From: DASQFQ01 sp963811595
GTDB lineage: Bacteria > Actinomycetota > Thermoleophilia > Solirubrobacterales > Solirubrobacteraceae
Direction: 5' to 3'
Assembly (NCBI GenBank): GCA_963811595.1
Contig: CAWERW010000005.1
Span: 228,766-292,765 of the forward strand
DNA length: 64,000 nt
In this document: in pieces, positions 32,224-42,029 of the stretch
Numbering within the stretch: the stretch's first letter is position 1
Layout: the number at the start of each line of letters is the position of its first letter
The notes under the pieces: model-generated
What the model was told of the DNA's origin: nothing
The model's input: the letters and a program-made list of their open reading frames with translations, nothing else
Database searches by the model: none
Program-made: the position numbers and the translations under genes

Positions 32224-33552
32224 TCAGGGCGCCTTGTCGCTGCCGACGACGACGGCCACGTCCGCGCCCTCGCCGGCGAGCGCCTGGGTCTCGGCGTCCA
32301 TCGCGCGCAGCTCCGTGATCCGCAGCTCGCGGCCGATCTCGCGGGCCTGGCGGCGTGCGTCGCGGGCGTAGAAGACCGTCGAGGCCGCGCGCTGCTGGTC
32401 CGTGTAGTCGCCGGTCGTGCCGCGCTTGTAGCCGCTCGACTGGAGCTTGTCCGCCGTGCTGGCGGCGAGCCCGTTGACGGTCGTGCCGTTGAAGACCGCG
32501 ACGGTGGTGTCGGCGCGGCTGGTGGGCGTCGTGCCGCCGCCGCCCTCCTCGTCGCCGCCGTCTTCGTCGGCCGGCGCGGCGGCCGTCGGCTGCGCGGTCT
32601 CGTTCGGCGGCGGGGCCGGGTCCTCCTCGCCGAGGAACTGCGTCGCGGCGAACACGCCGAGCGCCGCGACGACGGCGAGCACGCCGCCGGCGATCGCGAA
32701 CGAGCGGCGCCGGTGGCCGCCCGAGGGCGCGGCGGCCGGCGGCGGCGGGCCCGGCCGGCGCGGCGGCATCGTGACGGGGCGGCGGGGAGAGGCGGAGGGC
32801 GCGCTGCGGCTCAGCGGGACGGCGGCCGGGCGCGGCGCCTCGGGCGCCGGGACGGGCGCGGCGGGCACGAGCGGGCCGGCGCCCTCCTCCGGCTCTGGCG
32901 GGGCGGCGGGAGCGCTGGGCGGCGGGTTCGCCGCCGCCGTCGCGGCGGCGGTGCTCGGCCGCGGGATGGCGGGCGGCTCGGCGCCGGCCGGCGGGGCGCC
33001 GTTCGTCCGCGCGGCCTCGGGCTCGGGCTCGGGCTCGCCGTCGGTCTCGTCCTCGTCGGCGGCGTCGCGCGGATCCTCGTCGTCGGCCTCGGGCTCCTCG
33101 ACCGCCGGCTCCTCCTCTTCCTTCTCGGGCGGTGCGATCGCCAGGACCGGCGCCTTGCCGTCCTCGGTCGGCGGGCCGTAGACCGGCAGCTCCTCCTCGG
33201 GCTCCTCGGGGCGCTCGGCGACGGCGGTCGCGGCGCCCGCGACCGGCACGGCCGGGCTCACGGTGCCGGAGCCGCCCGCGGCGGTGGCGGCGGCCGCGGT
33301 GGCCGGCGCCGGGGTGGCGACGCGCGGCGGCGGCTGGCGGCGCGCGGCCTCGGCCTGCGCGATCGCGCGCTCCTCGACCTCGCGGGCGCGCTCGGGCGCG
33401 CGGCCCGCCCATTCGCGGAGTCGCTTGACCTCCCGCGCCTGGGCGATGTACAGCAATGACAACACGGCCAGACCGAAGAAGGCGGCGATCCCGACGTACG
33501 TGCCGTACTTCTCGACCTGGTCCTGGAGCGAGAACGCGAGCAGGAGGACCAT
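32224..33552 (-). CDS. LytR C-terminal-domain (LytR_C) membrane protein
   Basis: 442 residues. A first membrane helix is at about 17-37 (YVGIAAFFGLAVLSLLYIA). A long Pro/Ala/Glu-rich, low-complexity cytoplasmic stretch follows, then a second helix (FAIAGGVLAVVAALGVFAAT) and an exported LytR_C domain (TTVAVFNGTTVNGLAASTADKLQSSGY ... VVVGSDKAP). LytR_C occurs at the end of LCP enzymes that attach glycopolymers to peptidoglycan; here the catalytic LCP domain is absent, so it may be an accessory or sensor. It is placed between the epimerase (16 bp) and the FlgD-Ig gene (10 bp), in line with wall-polymer assembly. Confidence 0.83.
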   Translation of the reverse strand: MVLLLAFSLQDQVEKYGTYVGIAAFFGLAVLSLLYIAQAREVKRLREWAGRAPERAREVEERAIAQAEAARRQPPPRVATPAPATAAAATAAGGSGTVSPAVPVAGAATAVAERPEEPEEELPVYGPPTEDGKAPVLAIAPPEKEEEEPAVEEPEADDEDPRDAADEDETDGEPEPEPEAARTNGAPPAGAEPPAIPRPSTAAATAAANPPPSAPAAPPEPEEGAGPLVPAAPVPAPEAPRPAAVPLSRSAPSASPRRPVTMPPRRPGPPPPAAAPSGGHRRRSFAIAGGVLAVVAALGVFAATQFLGEEDPAPPPNETAQPTAAAPADEDGGDEEGGGGTTPTSRADTTVAVFNGTTVNGLAASTADKLQSSGYKRGTTGDYTDQQRAASTVFYARDARRQAREIGRELRITELRAMDAETQALAGEGADVAVVVGSDKAP

Positions 33553-33568
33553 GGAACCGGAGGCCAGT

Positions 33569-35536
33569 CTAGGCCGTGGCCCCGTCGGCAGGCTCGGGCG
33601 CGCTCGAGGAGCTCACCGTCAGCGGCTCCTCGGGCTCGAGCCGCAGGCTCGCGAGCTGCGCCACGACCGCCGCCAGGCCGGCCGGATCGCCCTCGAGCGT
33701 GAGCAGCCCGATGCGGTCGAACGTCTCCTCCACCCACTCGGGATCGATGCGCGGCCGGTCGGCGCGCAGGATCCGCTGGGCGGGGGTCGGCTGCGGGTGC
33801 TCGTAGGGGTTGAAGAGCTCCTCGTGCAGCTTCTCGCCCGGCCGCGCCCCGACGATCTCGATCGCGATGTCGCGCCCCGGCCGCAGCCCCGACAGCCGGA
33901 TCATGTCCTTCGCGAGGTCGAGGATCGCCACCGGCTCGCCCATCTCGAGCACGAACACCTCGCCGCCGTCGCTCAGCGACCCGGAGCGGATCACGAGCTG
34001 CACCGCCTCCGGGATCGTCATGAAGTAGCGCGTCATGGCGGGATCGGTGACCGTCACCGGCCCGCCGGCGGCGATCTGGCGGCGGAAGATCGGCACCACC
34101 GAGCCCGACGAGCCGAGCACGTTGCCGAAGCGCACGCTCGCGAAGCGCGTGTCCGGATAACGAGCGTCGGCCGCCTCGACCGCCCACTCCGCGAGCGCCT
34201 TCGACGCGCCCATGACCGTCGCGGGCGAGACGGCCTTGTCGGTCGAGACGAGCACGAACGTCCGCACCCCGGCCTCGCCGGCCACGCGCGTCATCACCCG
34301 CGTCGCGAGCGAGTTGTTGCGCACCGCCTCGATCGGGTTGCTCTCCATCAGCCCGACGTGCTTGTAGGCGGCGGCGTGGAAGACGACGGTCGGGCGGTGC
34401 TCGGCGAACACCTCGCGCATCCGCTCCTCTTCCTTGCAGTCGGCCAGCACGGAGACGGTGTTCAGCGCGTGCCGGTCCTCGACGAGCTCGCGCTCGATCT
34501 CGAACAGGTTGTCCTCCGCGTGGTCGAGCAGCACGAGCCGCGCCGGCCCGACGCGCGCGATCTGGCGGCACAGCTCGGAGCCGATCGAGCCGCCCGCGCC
34601 GGTGACGAGCACGACGCGGCCGGTCAGGTACTCGCCGACGCGCTCGACCTCCATCCGCACCGGCTCGCGGCCGAGCACGTCCTCGACCTTGACCTCGCGC
34701 ACCTGGCGCATGAGGCGCCCGCCGGTCTGCAGCAGCTCGAACACCGTCGGCATCGTCCGCACCGGCACGCCGCGCTCGCGGCACGCGGCGACCACCTTGG
34801 CGCGCATCGTGCCCGGCGCCGAGGGGATCGCGATCAGGACCTCCTGCGGCTCGACGTCGTCGAGCACGCGCCCGAGCTCGTCGGTGCTGCCGAGCACCTC
34901 GACCCCGCGGTCGATGCGCGCGTGCTGCTTGCGCGGGTCGTCGTCGATGAAGCCGACCGGCCGGTAGCCGAGCTCCGGATTGCGCATGATCTCGCGCAGC
35001 AGCAGCCGCCCGCCGTCGCCCGCGCCGACGATCAGCACCCTGCGCGCGTCCTTGCGCATGCGCGAGCCGCGCAGCGGCCGCTCGTAGATCGCGTGCACGA
35101 TGAAGCGGACGCCGCCGAGGAAGACGAGCATCAGCAGCCCGTAGAGCGCGAGCACGCCGGTCGGCGCGTTGACCGAGACGAAGCCGCGCGGCGGCGCGAA
35201 CAGCAGCTTCGGCTGCACGACCGCGATGTAGGCGACGAGCGCGAGCACCGCGGCGAGGCACGCCTGCGCGATCCGCAGGTACTCGGCCTGCGACGCGTAG
35301 CGCATCCAGTGCCGGTAGAGCCCGAACAGGGTGAAGATCGCGATGTTGCCGATCACCACGAACCCGAGCGTCCGCACGAACAGGTCGTGGTAGAGCTCGG
35401 GCACGCCGCCGGCCCCGTCGAAGCGGAGGCGATAAGCGAGGAAATAGGCCAGCGCGACCAGCCCCGCGTCCAGCGCGACCTGCGAGAGAGAATGACGATG
35501 GACGGGAAAGGCCGCGGAGCTGATCCGGCGGCGCAT
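33569..35536 (-). CDS. Membrane nucleoside-diphosphate-sugar 4,6-dehydratase/epimerase (PglF/WbpM/CapD-like)
   Basis: 655 residues. Four N-terminal membrane helices (about 18-145) are followed by a CoA-binding-like Rossmann domain (RRVLIVGAGDGGRLLLREIM). The extended-SDR catalytic domain starts at VVLVTGAGGSIGSELCRQI. In this subgroup the SDR Tyr is replaced by Met: SxxxMxxxK appears as ATVMGASKALAE, typical of WbpM/FlaA1-like enzymes. It makes a UDP-4-keto-6-deoxy-HexNAc precursor for diaminosugars or surface glycans. The DegT aminotransferase upstream overlaps it by one base (TGATG) and would act on its keto-sugar product. Confidence 0.93.
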   Translation of the reverse strand: MRRRISSAAFPVHRHSLSQVALDAGLVALAYFLAYRLRFDGAGGVPELYHDLFVRTLGFVVIGNIAIFTLFGLYRHWMRYASQAEYLRIAQACLAAVLALVAYIAVVQPKLLFAPPRGFVSVNAPTGVLALYGLLMLVFLGGVRFIVHAIYERPLRGSRMRKDARRVLIVGAGDGGRLLLREIMRNPELGYRPVGFIDDDPRKQHARIDRGVEVLGSTDELGRVLDDVEPQEVLIAIPSAPGTMRAKVVAACRERGVPVRTMPTVFELLQTGGRLMRQVREVKVEDVLGREPVRMEVERVGEYLTGRVVLVTGAGGSIGSELCRQIARVGPARLVLLDHAEDNLFEIERELVEDRHALNTVSVLADCKEEERMREVFAEHRPTVVFHAAAYKHVGLMESNPIEAVRNNSLATRVMTRVAGEAGVRTFVLVSTDKAVSPATVMGASKALAEWAVEAADARYPDTRFASVRFGNVLGSSGSVVPIFRRQIAAGGPVTVTDPAMTRYFMTIPEAVQLVIRSGSLSDGGEVFVLEMGEPVAILDLAKDMIRLSGLRPGRDIAIEIVGARPGEKLHEELFNPYEHPQPTPAQRILRADRPRIDPEWVEETFDRIGLLTLEGDPAGLAAVVAQLASLRLEPEEPLTVSSSSAPEPADGATA

Positions 35537-36636
35537 CAGGCCATTCTATTGGCGTCGACGGCGCGCGCGGCCGTCACGACCTCGCCGGCCTGCTCCCGGT
35601 CCAGCACCGGGCTCATCGGGATCGCGAGATGCGTGCGCGCCAGCTCCTCGGTCGCGGGGAGCTCGAGGGCGCCGGCGAACTCGCGCATCGCGGGCTGCCG
35701 GTGCGCGGGCACGCGGTAGTAGGCCTTGTGGCCGACCTCCGCCTCCTTGAGCGCGGCGGCGAGCGCGTCGGGCTCCGGGTGGCGGACGACGTAGAGGTGC
35801 CACGCGGGGCTCGAGCCCGGGGCGGCGCGCGGCAGCTCGACGATCTCGCCGAGGCCGGCCGCCTCGTAGGCGGCAGCGGCGGCGCGGCGGCCGTCGCACC
35901 AGCCGTCGAGGTGCGGCAGCGTGATCCGCAGCAGGGCGGCCTGCAGCTCGTCGAGGCGCGAGTTGTAGCCGACGAGCTCGAACGTCTCCTTGTCCCGGGA
36001 GCCGTGGAAGCGCAGCATCCGCACGCGGTCGGCGAGCGCGTCGTCGCTCGTGACGACGGCGCCGCCGTCCCCGAACCCGCCGAGGTTCTTGGAGGGGAAG
36101 AACGAGAACGTCGCGATCGTCCCGAGCGCGCCCGCGCGGCGGCCGTCGGCGGCGACCGAGCCGGCGGCCTGGGCCGCGTCCTCGAGCACGGGCAGGCCGA
36201 GCGCCTCGATCTCCTCGACCGGCGCGAGGTTCCCGAACAGGTGGACGGCCATGACGGCCTTGGTGCGCGGGGTCAGCGCCGCCCGCACCGTCTCCGCGTT
36301 CACGCACGCCGTCTCGGGGTCGACGTCGCAGAACACGGGCCGCGCGCCGGTCGGCGGGATCGCCTCGGCGGAGGCGTAGAACGTGAACGACGGCACGACG
36401 ACCTCGTCTCCGGGCCCGACGCCGAGCGCGCGCAGCGCGATCGTCAGCGCCTCGGTGCCGTTGGCGACGCCGACGGCGTGGCGCGCGCCGAGGTGGCCGG
36501 CGAACTCGCGCTCGAACGCCGCGACCTCGGGGCCGAGGATGTGGCGGCCGCCGTCGATCACCTCGATCGCCTTCGCGTGGAGGCGATCGCGCAGGGGGTC
36601 GAGCGGCGTCGACGTGTCGAAAAGGGGGACCGACAT
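35536..36636 (-). CDS. DegT/DnrJ/EryC1/StrS aminotransferase
   Basis: 366 residues, PLP-dependent sugar aminotransferase. The internal aldimine lysine is K183 in FSFFPSKNLGGFGDGG. ANGTEALTIALRALGVGPGDEVVVPSFTF forms the cofactor phosphate/aromatic pocket and LEDAAQAAG (Asp) supports the pyridine nitrogen. It converts keto-sugar nucleotides to amino sugars with glutamate as donor. ATG 36636 gives the standard N-terminus. Its stop shares one base with the start of the dehydratase, a textbook pair for making diacetamido- or amino-dideoxy-sugars. Confidence 0.93.
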   Translation of the reverse strand: MSVPLFDTSTPLDPLRDRLHAKAIEVIDGGRHILGPEVAAFEREFAGHLGARHAVGVANGTEALTIALRALGVGPGDEVVVPSFTFYASAEAIPPTGARPVFCDVDPETACVNAETVRAALTPRTKAVMAVHLFGNLAPVEEIEALGLPVLEDAAQAAGSVAADGRRAGALGTIATFSFFPSKNLGGFGDGGAVVTSDDALADRVRMLRFHGSRDKETFELVGYNSRLDELQAALLRITLPHLDGWCDGRRAAAAAYEAAGLGEIVELPRAAPGSSPAWHLYVVRHPEPDALAAALKEAEVGHKAYYRVPAHRQPAMREFAGALELPATEELARTHLAIPMSPVLDREQAGEVVTAARAVDANRMA

Positions 36637-36706
36637 TGCAGGAGAACGGCCGACTGGCCGATACTGTGCCTCTTGAAGCTGGCATCGAGAGGGTATTGAG
36701 TCGACC

Positions 36707-37177
36707 ATGTTCACCTCGCAGTCGCTGCGCTCGGTGGTCCGCCCCGGTGACCTCGCGGTCAGGGAGCAGCGGCTCGACGACGTCGTCCACCAGATGGACT
36801 TCAAGGGCTCGCTCGACGACGGCAACGCGCCCGAGCTCGTGCGCCGCGTCGACGCCGCGCTGGCCGGCGGCGTCCGCTGGCTGATCGTCGACCTCGCCGA
36901 GGCGGCCCCCGTCGGCGACGCCGCGCTGGGCGCGCTGTCGACTGCGGTTCGCGAGCTGCGCTCCCGCCGCGGCGAGCTGATCCTGGCCGGCGCCGCGCCC
37001 GACGTCGGGCCGCGCATCAACGAGTACGAGGTCGCCCACCGGCCCGCCCTGGCCGCGAACGTCGACCAGGCGATCATGATCCTCAAGATGCTGCGCCCGA
37101 AGACCGCCGTGCCGCGGCCCAAGCAGCGCATCTCCTCGCTCACGCTCCCGCGGATCGAGCCGCGCGGCAGCGGCTGA
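36707..37177 (+). CDS. STAS-domain protein with an altered phosphorylation site
   Basis: 156 residues with an anti-sigma-factor-antagonist (STAS) core: GSLDDGNAPELVRRVDAAL, WLIVDLAEAAPVGDAALGAL, and RSRRGELILAGAAPDV. In SpoIIAA-like antagonists the segment is D-S-S-G-L/A-L and the first Ser is phosphorylated. Here it reads GDAALGAL, so the Ser is replaced by Ala. Such a protein could not be switched off by kinase-type anti-sigma factors. No anti-sigma or SigB-type gene is adjacent. It is divergent from the aminotransferase gene across 70 bp. Confidence 0.82.
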   Translation: MFTSQSLRSVVRPGDLAVREQRLDDVVHQMDFKGSLDDGNAPELVRRVDAALAGGVRWLIVDLAEAAPVGDAALGALSTAVRELRSRRGELILAGAAPDVGPRINEYEVAHRPALAANVDQAIMILKMLRPKTAVPRPKQRISSLTLPRIEPRGSG

Positions 37178-37209
37178 GCCGAATTACGGGCCGCTAGCCT
37201 GGGGGCCGC

Positions 37210-37881
37210 GTGCCCTTCGTCATCGCATCCCTGACCGACCCGATCGTGCAGTTCGCGGTCGACGTGATCGAGAAGCTCGGGCTGCCCGGCATCTTCGTGC
37301 TGATGGTGGCCGAGAGCGCCTGCATCCCGATCCCGTCCGAGACCACGTTCCTGTTCGCGGGCTTCAACGTCTCCGAGGGCGAGTACTCGATGGCTGCCGT
37401 CGTGGCGGTCGGGACCGCCGCGAACGTCGTCGGCTCCTGGATCGCCTACGCGGTCGGCTACTACGGGCGCGTCGACATCCTCGAGAAGCACGGCAAGAAG
37501 CTCCACATCAAGCCGTCGCATCTCGCGTGGGCCGACCGCTGGTTCGAGAAGTACGGCTCGTGGACCGTCTTCCTCACGCGCATGCTGCCGATCATCCGCA
37601 CGTTCATCTCGCTGCCCGCGGGCGTCGCGCGGATGCCGTTCTGGCGCTTCACGATCCTCACCACGCTCGGCTGCGTGCCGTGGATCTTCATGCTCACGTT
37701 CATCGGCCGCGAGGTCGGCGACCGCTGGGAGCAGTGGAAGGACTCGCTGCACTACGTCGACTACGCCGTCGCCGCGATGATCGTGGCCGGCGTGATCTAC
37801 CTGGTCGTGCGCAACCGCCGCGGCAAGCGCCCCGAGAAGACCGAGGCGACCGGCGAGCCGGCCGCCGATGCGTCGCGCTGA
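37210..37881 (+). CDS. DedA-family membrane protein
   Basis: 223 residues, GTG start. Polytopic. Family motifs are ESACIPIPSETTFLFAG (acidic and Pro/Ser residues of the first re-entrant loop), YAVGYYGRVDIL, and FLTRMLPIIRTFISLPAGVARM (conserved Arg/Gly/Pro). DedA proteins act as lipid scramblases, some recycling undecaprenyl phosphate. This fits its 14-bp overlap with the UppP gene downstream, which produces that carrier. Confidence 0.92.
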   Translation: MPFVIASLTDPIVQFAVDVIEKLGLPGIFVLMVAESACIPIPSETTFLFAGFNVSEGEYSMAAVVAVGTAANVVGSWIAYAVGYYGRVDILEKHGKKLHIKPSHLAWADRWFEKYGSWTVFLTRMLPIIRTFISLPAGVARMPFWRFTILTTLGCVPWIFMLTFIGREVGDRWEQWKDSLHYVDYAVAAMIVAGVIYLVVRNRRGKRPEKTEATGEPAADASR

Positions 37882-38634
37882 GGTCGTCGCGCTGGGGCTC
37901 GTCCAGGGCCCGGCCGAGCTGCTCCCCGTCTCCTCCTCCGGCCACGTCGCCGCGCTGCCGCTGCTGCTCGGCTGGGAGCACGCGGGGCTCGAGGGCGCGC
38001 GGCGCAAGGAGGTCGAGGTCGCGCTGCACGCGGGCGGCGCGGTCGCGCTGCTGGTGGGCCTGCGGCGCGAGCTGATGGCGCTGCCGCTCGACGTCGCGGT
38101 GCTGTCGATGATCCCGACGGTCGGGCTGGCGTTCGCGGCCGAGGGCTGGATCGAGACCCGGCTGGGCGGGCCGCGCTCGCTGGCGTTCGGGCTGATGGCC
38201 GGCTCGGCGGCGATGGTGCTCGCCGACCGGCGGCCGGGCGAGCGGCTCGAGGAGGAGGCGGGGCCGCGCGACGGCGTGCTGCTCGGGCTGGCGCAGGCGT
38301 GCGCTCTGATGCCCGGCGTCTCGCGGTCGGGCGCGACGCTGGCGGCAGCGCGCGCGCTGGGGTTCGCGCGGCCGGATGCGGTGCGGCTCTCGCGCGGGAT
38401 CGGCGTGCCGGTGCTGGCGGGCGCGGCGGTGCTCAAGGGGCTGCGGCTGGTGCAGCGGCGGCCGGCGCGGGCGGAGTGGCTGACCTTGGCGGCGGGCGCG
38501 CTGACCGCGGCGGGCGCGACGCTCGCCGCGCTGCCGCTCGCGCGGGTGCTGGAGCGCGGCGCGCCGCTGGCGCCGTGGGCCGGCTACCGCTGCGCGCTCG
38601 CGGGCGTCCTGCTCGTGCGCGAGAATCGCGGGCG

Positions 38635-38638
<4 letters not shown>
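37868..38638 (+). CDS. uppP: Undecaprenyl-diphosphatase (BacA/UppP family)
   Basis: 256 residues, polytopic. The catalytic Glu-rich motif appears as LVQGPAELLPVSSSGHVA (normally QGxTEFLPxSSSGH, so slightly divergent), and the second motif is MPGVSRSGATLAAA. It dephosphorylates undecaprenyl pyrophosphate to recycle the lipid carrier for peptidoglycan and polysaccharide. It is on the short side for the family (about 265-275). Overlaps DedA by 14 bp and purM by 4 bp. Confidence 0.92.
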
Positions 38639-39657
<1,019 letters not shown>

Positions 39658-39678
<21 letters not shown>

Positions 39679-39861
39679 CTCGCCGTCCTTGAGGACGTCG
39701 TCCTCGTCGGACGGCGGGGCGCCTGGGACGGCGGCGTCCGACTGCTTCGAGGCCCAGTCCTCCTTCGCGCCCTCGACGTCGTCGGCCAGCGCGTCCGAGC
39801 GCTCTTCCATCTCGGCGAGCTCGAACTCGAGCTCCTGGCCGCGCTCCTCGTGCCCCTCCAT
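39658..39861 (-). CDS. Small acidic conserved protein (67 aa)
   Basis: 67 residues, strongly acidic, with a predicted N-terminal helix (EERGQELEFELAEMEERSDALADDV) followed by EDWASKQSDAAVPGAPP. Small actinobacterial proteins with the same EDW-x-x-K/R-Q ... VPGA pattern occur widely without known function. It starts immediately at the base after the YihY stop (no gap), so it belongs to that transcript. Confidence 0.7.
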
Positions 39862-40888
39862 CTACCCCTCCTTGGCCGCGGCGTCCTCCGCCTCGGCCCG
39901 CTCTCGCAGCTTCTCCCGCAGATAGCCCGCGCGCTCGGCGCGCCGCTCGTGCTGCTCCGTCTCCGGCTCGTCCTCCGACCGCTCGGCCTGCGCGTGCTCC
40001 TGGCGCTCCTTCTCGATCTGCTCGAGCCGCAGCTCCTCCGTCTTCGGATCCGGCACGCTCGCGAGCGTACCGCCCCGGCGCCGCTCCAGGCGGAGCTCGT
40101 TCACCACCGCGCCGCCGAGGATGATGATCGACAGCGCGTAGAACCAGACGAGCACGATCAGGACGAAGACGAGCGTCGTCCGCAGGCCGGCGAACGCCGA
40201 GACGTTGGAGAGGTAGAACGGGAAGCCGTAGTCGACGATGCCGATCGCGAGGGTGGCGCCGAGCGCGCCCGGCCAGACGCCGTGCCAGGGGACGGCGGTG
40301 TTCGGCACGGTGCGGTAGATCGTCGCGAGGGCGGCGAAGTTGATGACCAGGCCGGCGGCGAGCGTGATCCTGTAGAGCGCTCTCGCGGTCGCTGAGGCCG
40401 AACGGGAGGTCGTCGCGGTGGGCGAAGAGCAGCGACTGCAGCGCGGGCACCGCGACCGTGGCGGCGAAGAAGATCAGGACCAGGCCGAGCATCGCGAGCC
40501 CGAACAGCTTCTGGCGCACCCACGTGCGGCAGGGCAGCTCGTAGATGCGGCAGAACGCGGTGTCGAGCGCGCCCCAGAACGCGGTGCCGACCCACAGGCT
40601 GGCGACCATGGCGATGATGCCGACGGTGGTCGAGGAGTCCCGGACCTCGCGCAGCGCCTCGCTCAGGGTCGTCTCGGTGGCGCTCGGGAAGAGGTCCTGG
40701 AGGTCGACCAGGACGGAGCGCTCGAGGTCGGGCGAGGAGAGGATCTGCCCGGCGATGAAGAGGGCGATCAGCGCGACCGGGAAGATCGACAGCAGGAGGT
40801 TGTACGCGACCATCCCGGCGAGGCCGGTGAGGTTGTCCGAATAGGCCTTCACCCAGAACTCCTTGAGGCCTCCGCCGATCCTCCGCAT
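39862..40888 (-). pseudogene. YihY/virulence-factor-BrkB-family membrane protein, one frameshift
   Basis: Starts at ATG 40888 and encodes a polytopic UPF0761/YihY protein (FWVKAYSDNLTGLAGMVAYNLLLSIFPVALIAL; SLWVGTAFWGALDTAFCRIYELPCRTWVRQKL). At about 40376-40384 the frame breaks (after LPFGLSDRESAL). The family sequence resumes as YRITLAAGLVINFAAL, WHGVWPGALGATLAI and FVLIVLVWFYALSIIILGGAVVNEL, and ends in a Glu/Arg-rich helical tail. Restoring a GC dinucleotide there would recover a protein of about 342 residues. The transporter function of the family is unsettled. Treat as sequence error or pseudogene. Confidence 0.8.
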
Positions 40889-40933
40889 GGCTACAGCATG
40901 CCCGGCGAGGCAGGTGTTGTCGCGCCGGGCGAG

Positions 40934-40943
40934 GTGGGTACCG
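40934..40943 (+). promoter_or_regulatory. Shared upstream motif GTGGGTACCG, copy 1
   Basis: The 10-bp word recurs exactly upstream of the paralogous gene at 42030 (41957-41966). GGGTAC resembles the -10 of SigB/SigF-class stress sigma factors. A GTTG sits 16 bp upstream as a weak -35. Candidate only. Confidence 0.35.
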
Positions 40944-40988
40944 TTCCGGGGGCACGCCCGCCCGTCCGAGAAGGAGCAACCGAGAACC

Positions 40989-41873
40989 ATGGCCCGACTC
41001 ACCTTCAAGCGCCTCCTCCTCGTCGGCGTCGCCGTCGCCGCGGGCGCCGCGTATGCCAAGCGCGACACCGTGCGCCAGCTGCTCCCGGGCGGGTCGTCGC
41101 CGGAGCCTGAGCCGTACAGCCCGCCCGCGCCTCCGCAGCCGTCGAACTACGACGCGCCGGGGCCGCCCGCCAACACCGCGACGCCCGTGCCGGCGCCCGA
41201 TCCGGTGGTGACACCCGAGCCGGGCCGCTCCGAGCCGGTCGAGGAGGCGCCGATCCAGGTCGACGACACGTTGGCGGTCGAGGACGCGATCGCGGACGCC
41301 GCCGCTGCGGCCGAGGAGTCCGGTGGCCACACCACGCCCGCGGCCGCGCCGACGGGCGGCGTCGACACGCCGGCCGAGGGCGATCCGCCGTCTCAGCTGG
41401 GCTTCGAGGCGGGCGGACCCGACACCGCGAGCGCGGCGCCCGCGGCCGGCGAGCCGACCGCCGAGGCCGACACGCAGGTCATGCCCGAGCCCATCGACGA
41501 GGCCGCGGAGGAAGCCGCCGCGGCCGCCGAGGCCGCCGCGATCGGCGGCTCCGCGGGCAACGAGTACGAGGGCAGCGAGCCCGGCGAGCCGATCACCGAG
41601 GCCGAGCGGCCCGTCGCCGAGGCCGGCGGGGGCGTCTCCGAGGGCCAGGAGCAGGCCGAGGCCGAGCTTCAGGAGAACGCCGAGAGCGGTGAGGGCGTGA
41701 GCGACGCGGAGCGTCAGATCGAGGACGCGATCGAGGCGGCCGGCAACCCCGCCATCGGCGAGACCCCGGAGCCGGCCTCCCCGACGGAGGAACCCGCGAA
41801 GGAGCAGGACGACGACGACATCTCCGGCGGCGACTGGCAGACGTGGTCGGGGGGCGCCGTCAAGCCGCAATGA
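40989..41873 (+). CDS. Membrane-anchored acidic, Pro/Glu/Ala-rich protein
   Basis: 294 residues. A basic N-terminus plus one membrane helix (FKRLLLVGVAVAAGAAYA) is followed by about 265 residues of low-complexity, acidic, Pro/Ala/Glu-rich sequence, probably disordered and exported or wall-spanning. It ends with an aromatic patch (GGDWQTWSGGA). No family is recognised. It shares architecture and the end motif type (TWSG) with the gene at 42030, suggesting an ancestral duplication. Confidence 0.72.
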   Translation: MARLTFKRLLLVGVAVAAGAAYAKRDTVRQLLPGGSSPEPEPYSPPAPPQPSNYDAPGPPANTATPVPAPDPVVTPEPGRSEPVEEAPIQVDDTLAVEDAIADAAAAAEESGGHTTPAAAPTGGVDTPAEGDPPSQLGFEAGGPDTASAAPAAGEPTAEADTQVMPEPIDEAAEEAAAAAEAAAIGGSAGNEYEGSEPGEPITEAERPVAEAGGGVSEGQEQAEAELQENAESGEGVSDAERQIEDAIEAAGNPAIGETPEPASPTEEPAKEQDDDDISGGDWQTWSGGAVKPQ

Positions 41874-41956
41874 GCGGCCGACGGCTCCAACTGTCGCCGA
41901 CGAGATAGCGAAAACCTCACACGGGACTCAAGGGCCGCCCCCGGCGGTCCGATGCT

Positions 41957-41966
41957 GTGGGTACCG
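41957..41966 (+). promoter_or_regulatory. Shared upstream motif GTGGGTACCG, copy 2
   Basis: Identical to the copy at 40934-40943 and located 63 bp before the ATG of the second Pro/Glu-rich gene. No convincing -35 is seen. Confidence 0.35.
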
Positions 41967-42029
41967 GTCGAACCCGACCGCGCGTCCATCTCCCACCTCC
42001 GCACGCCACCGCCGAAGGAGCCTCACAGC

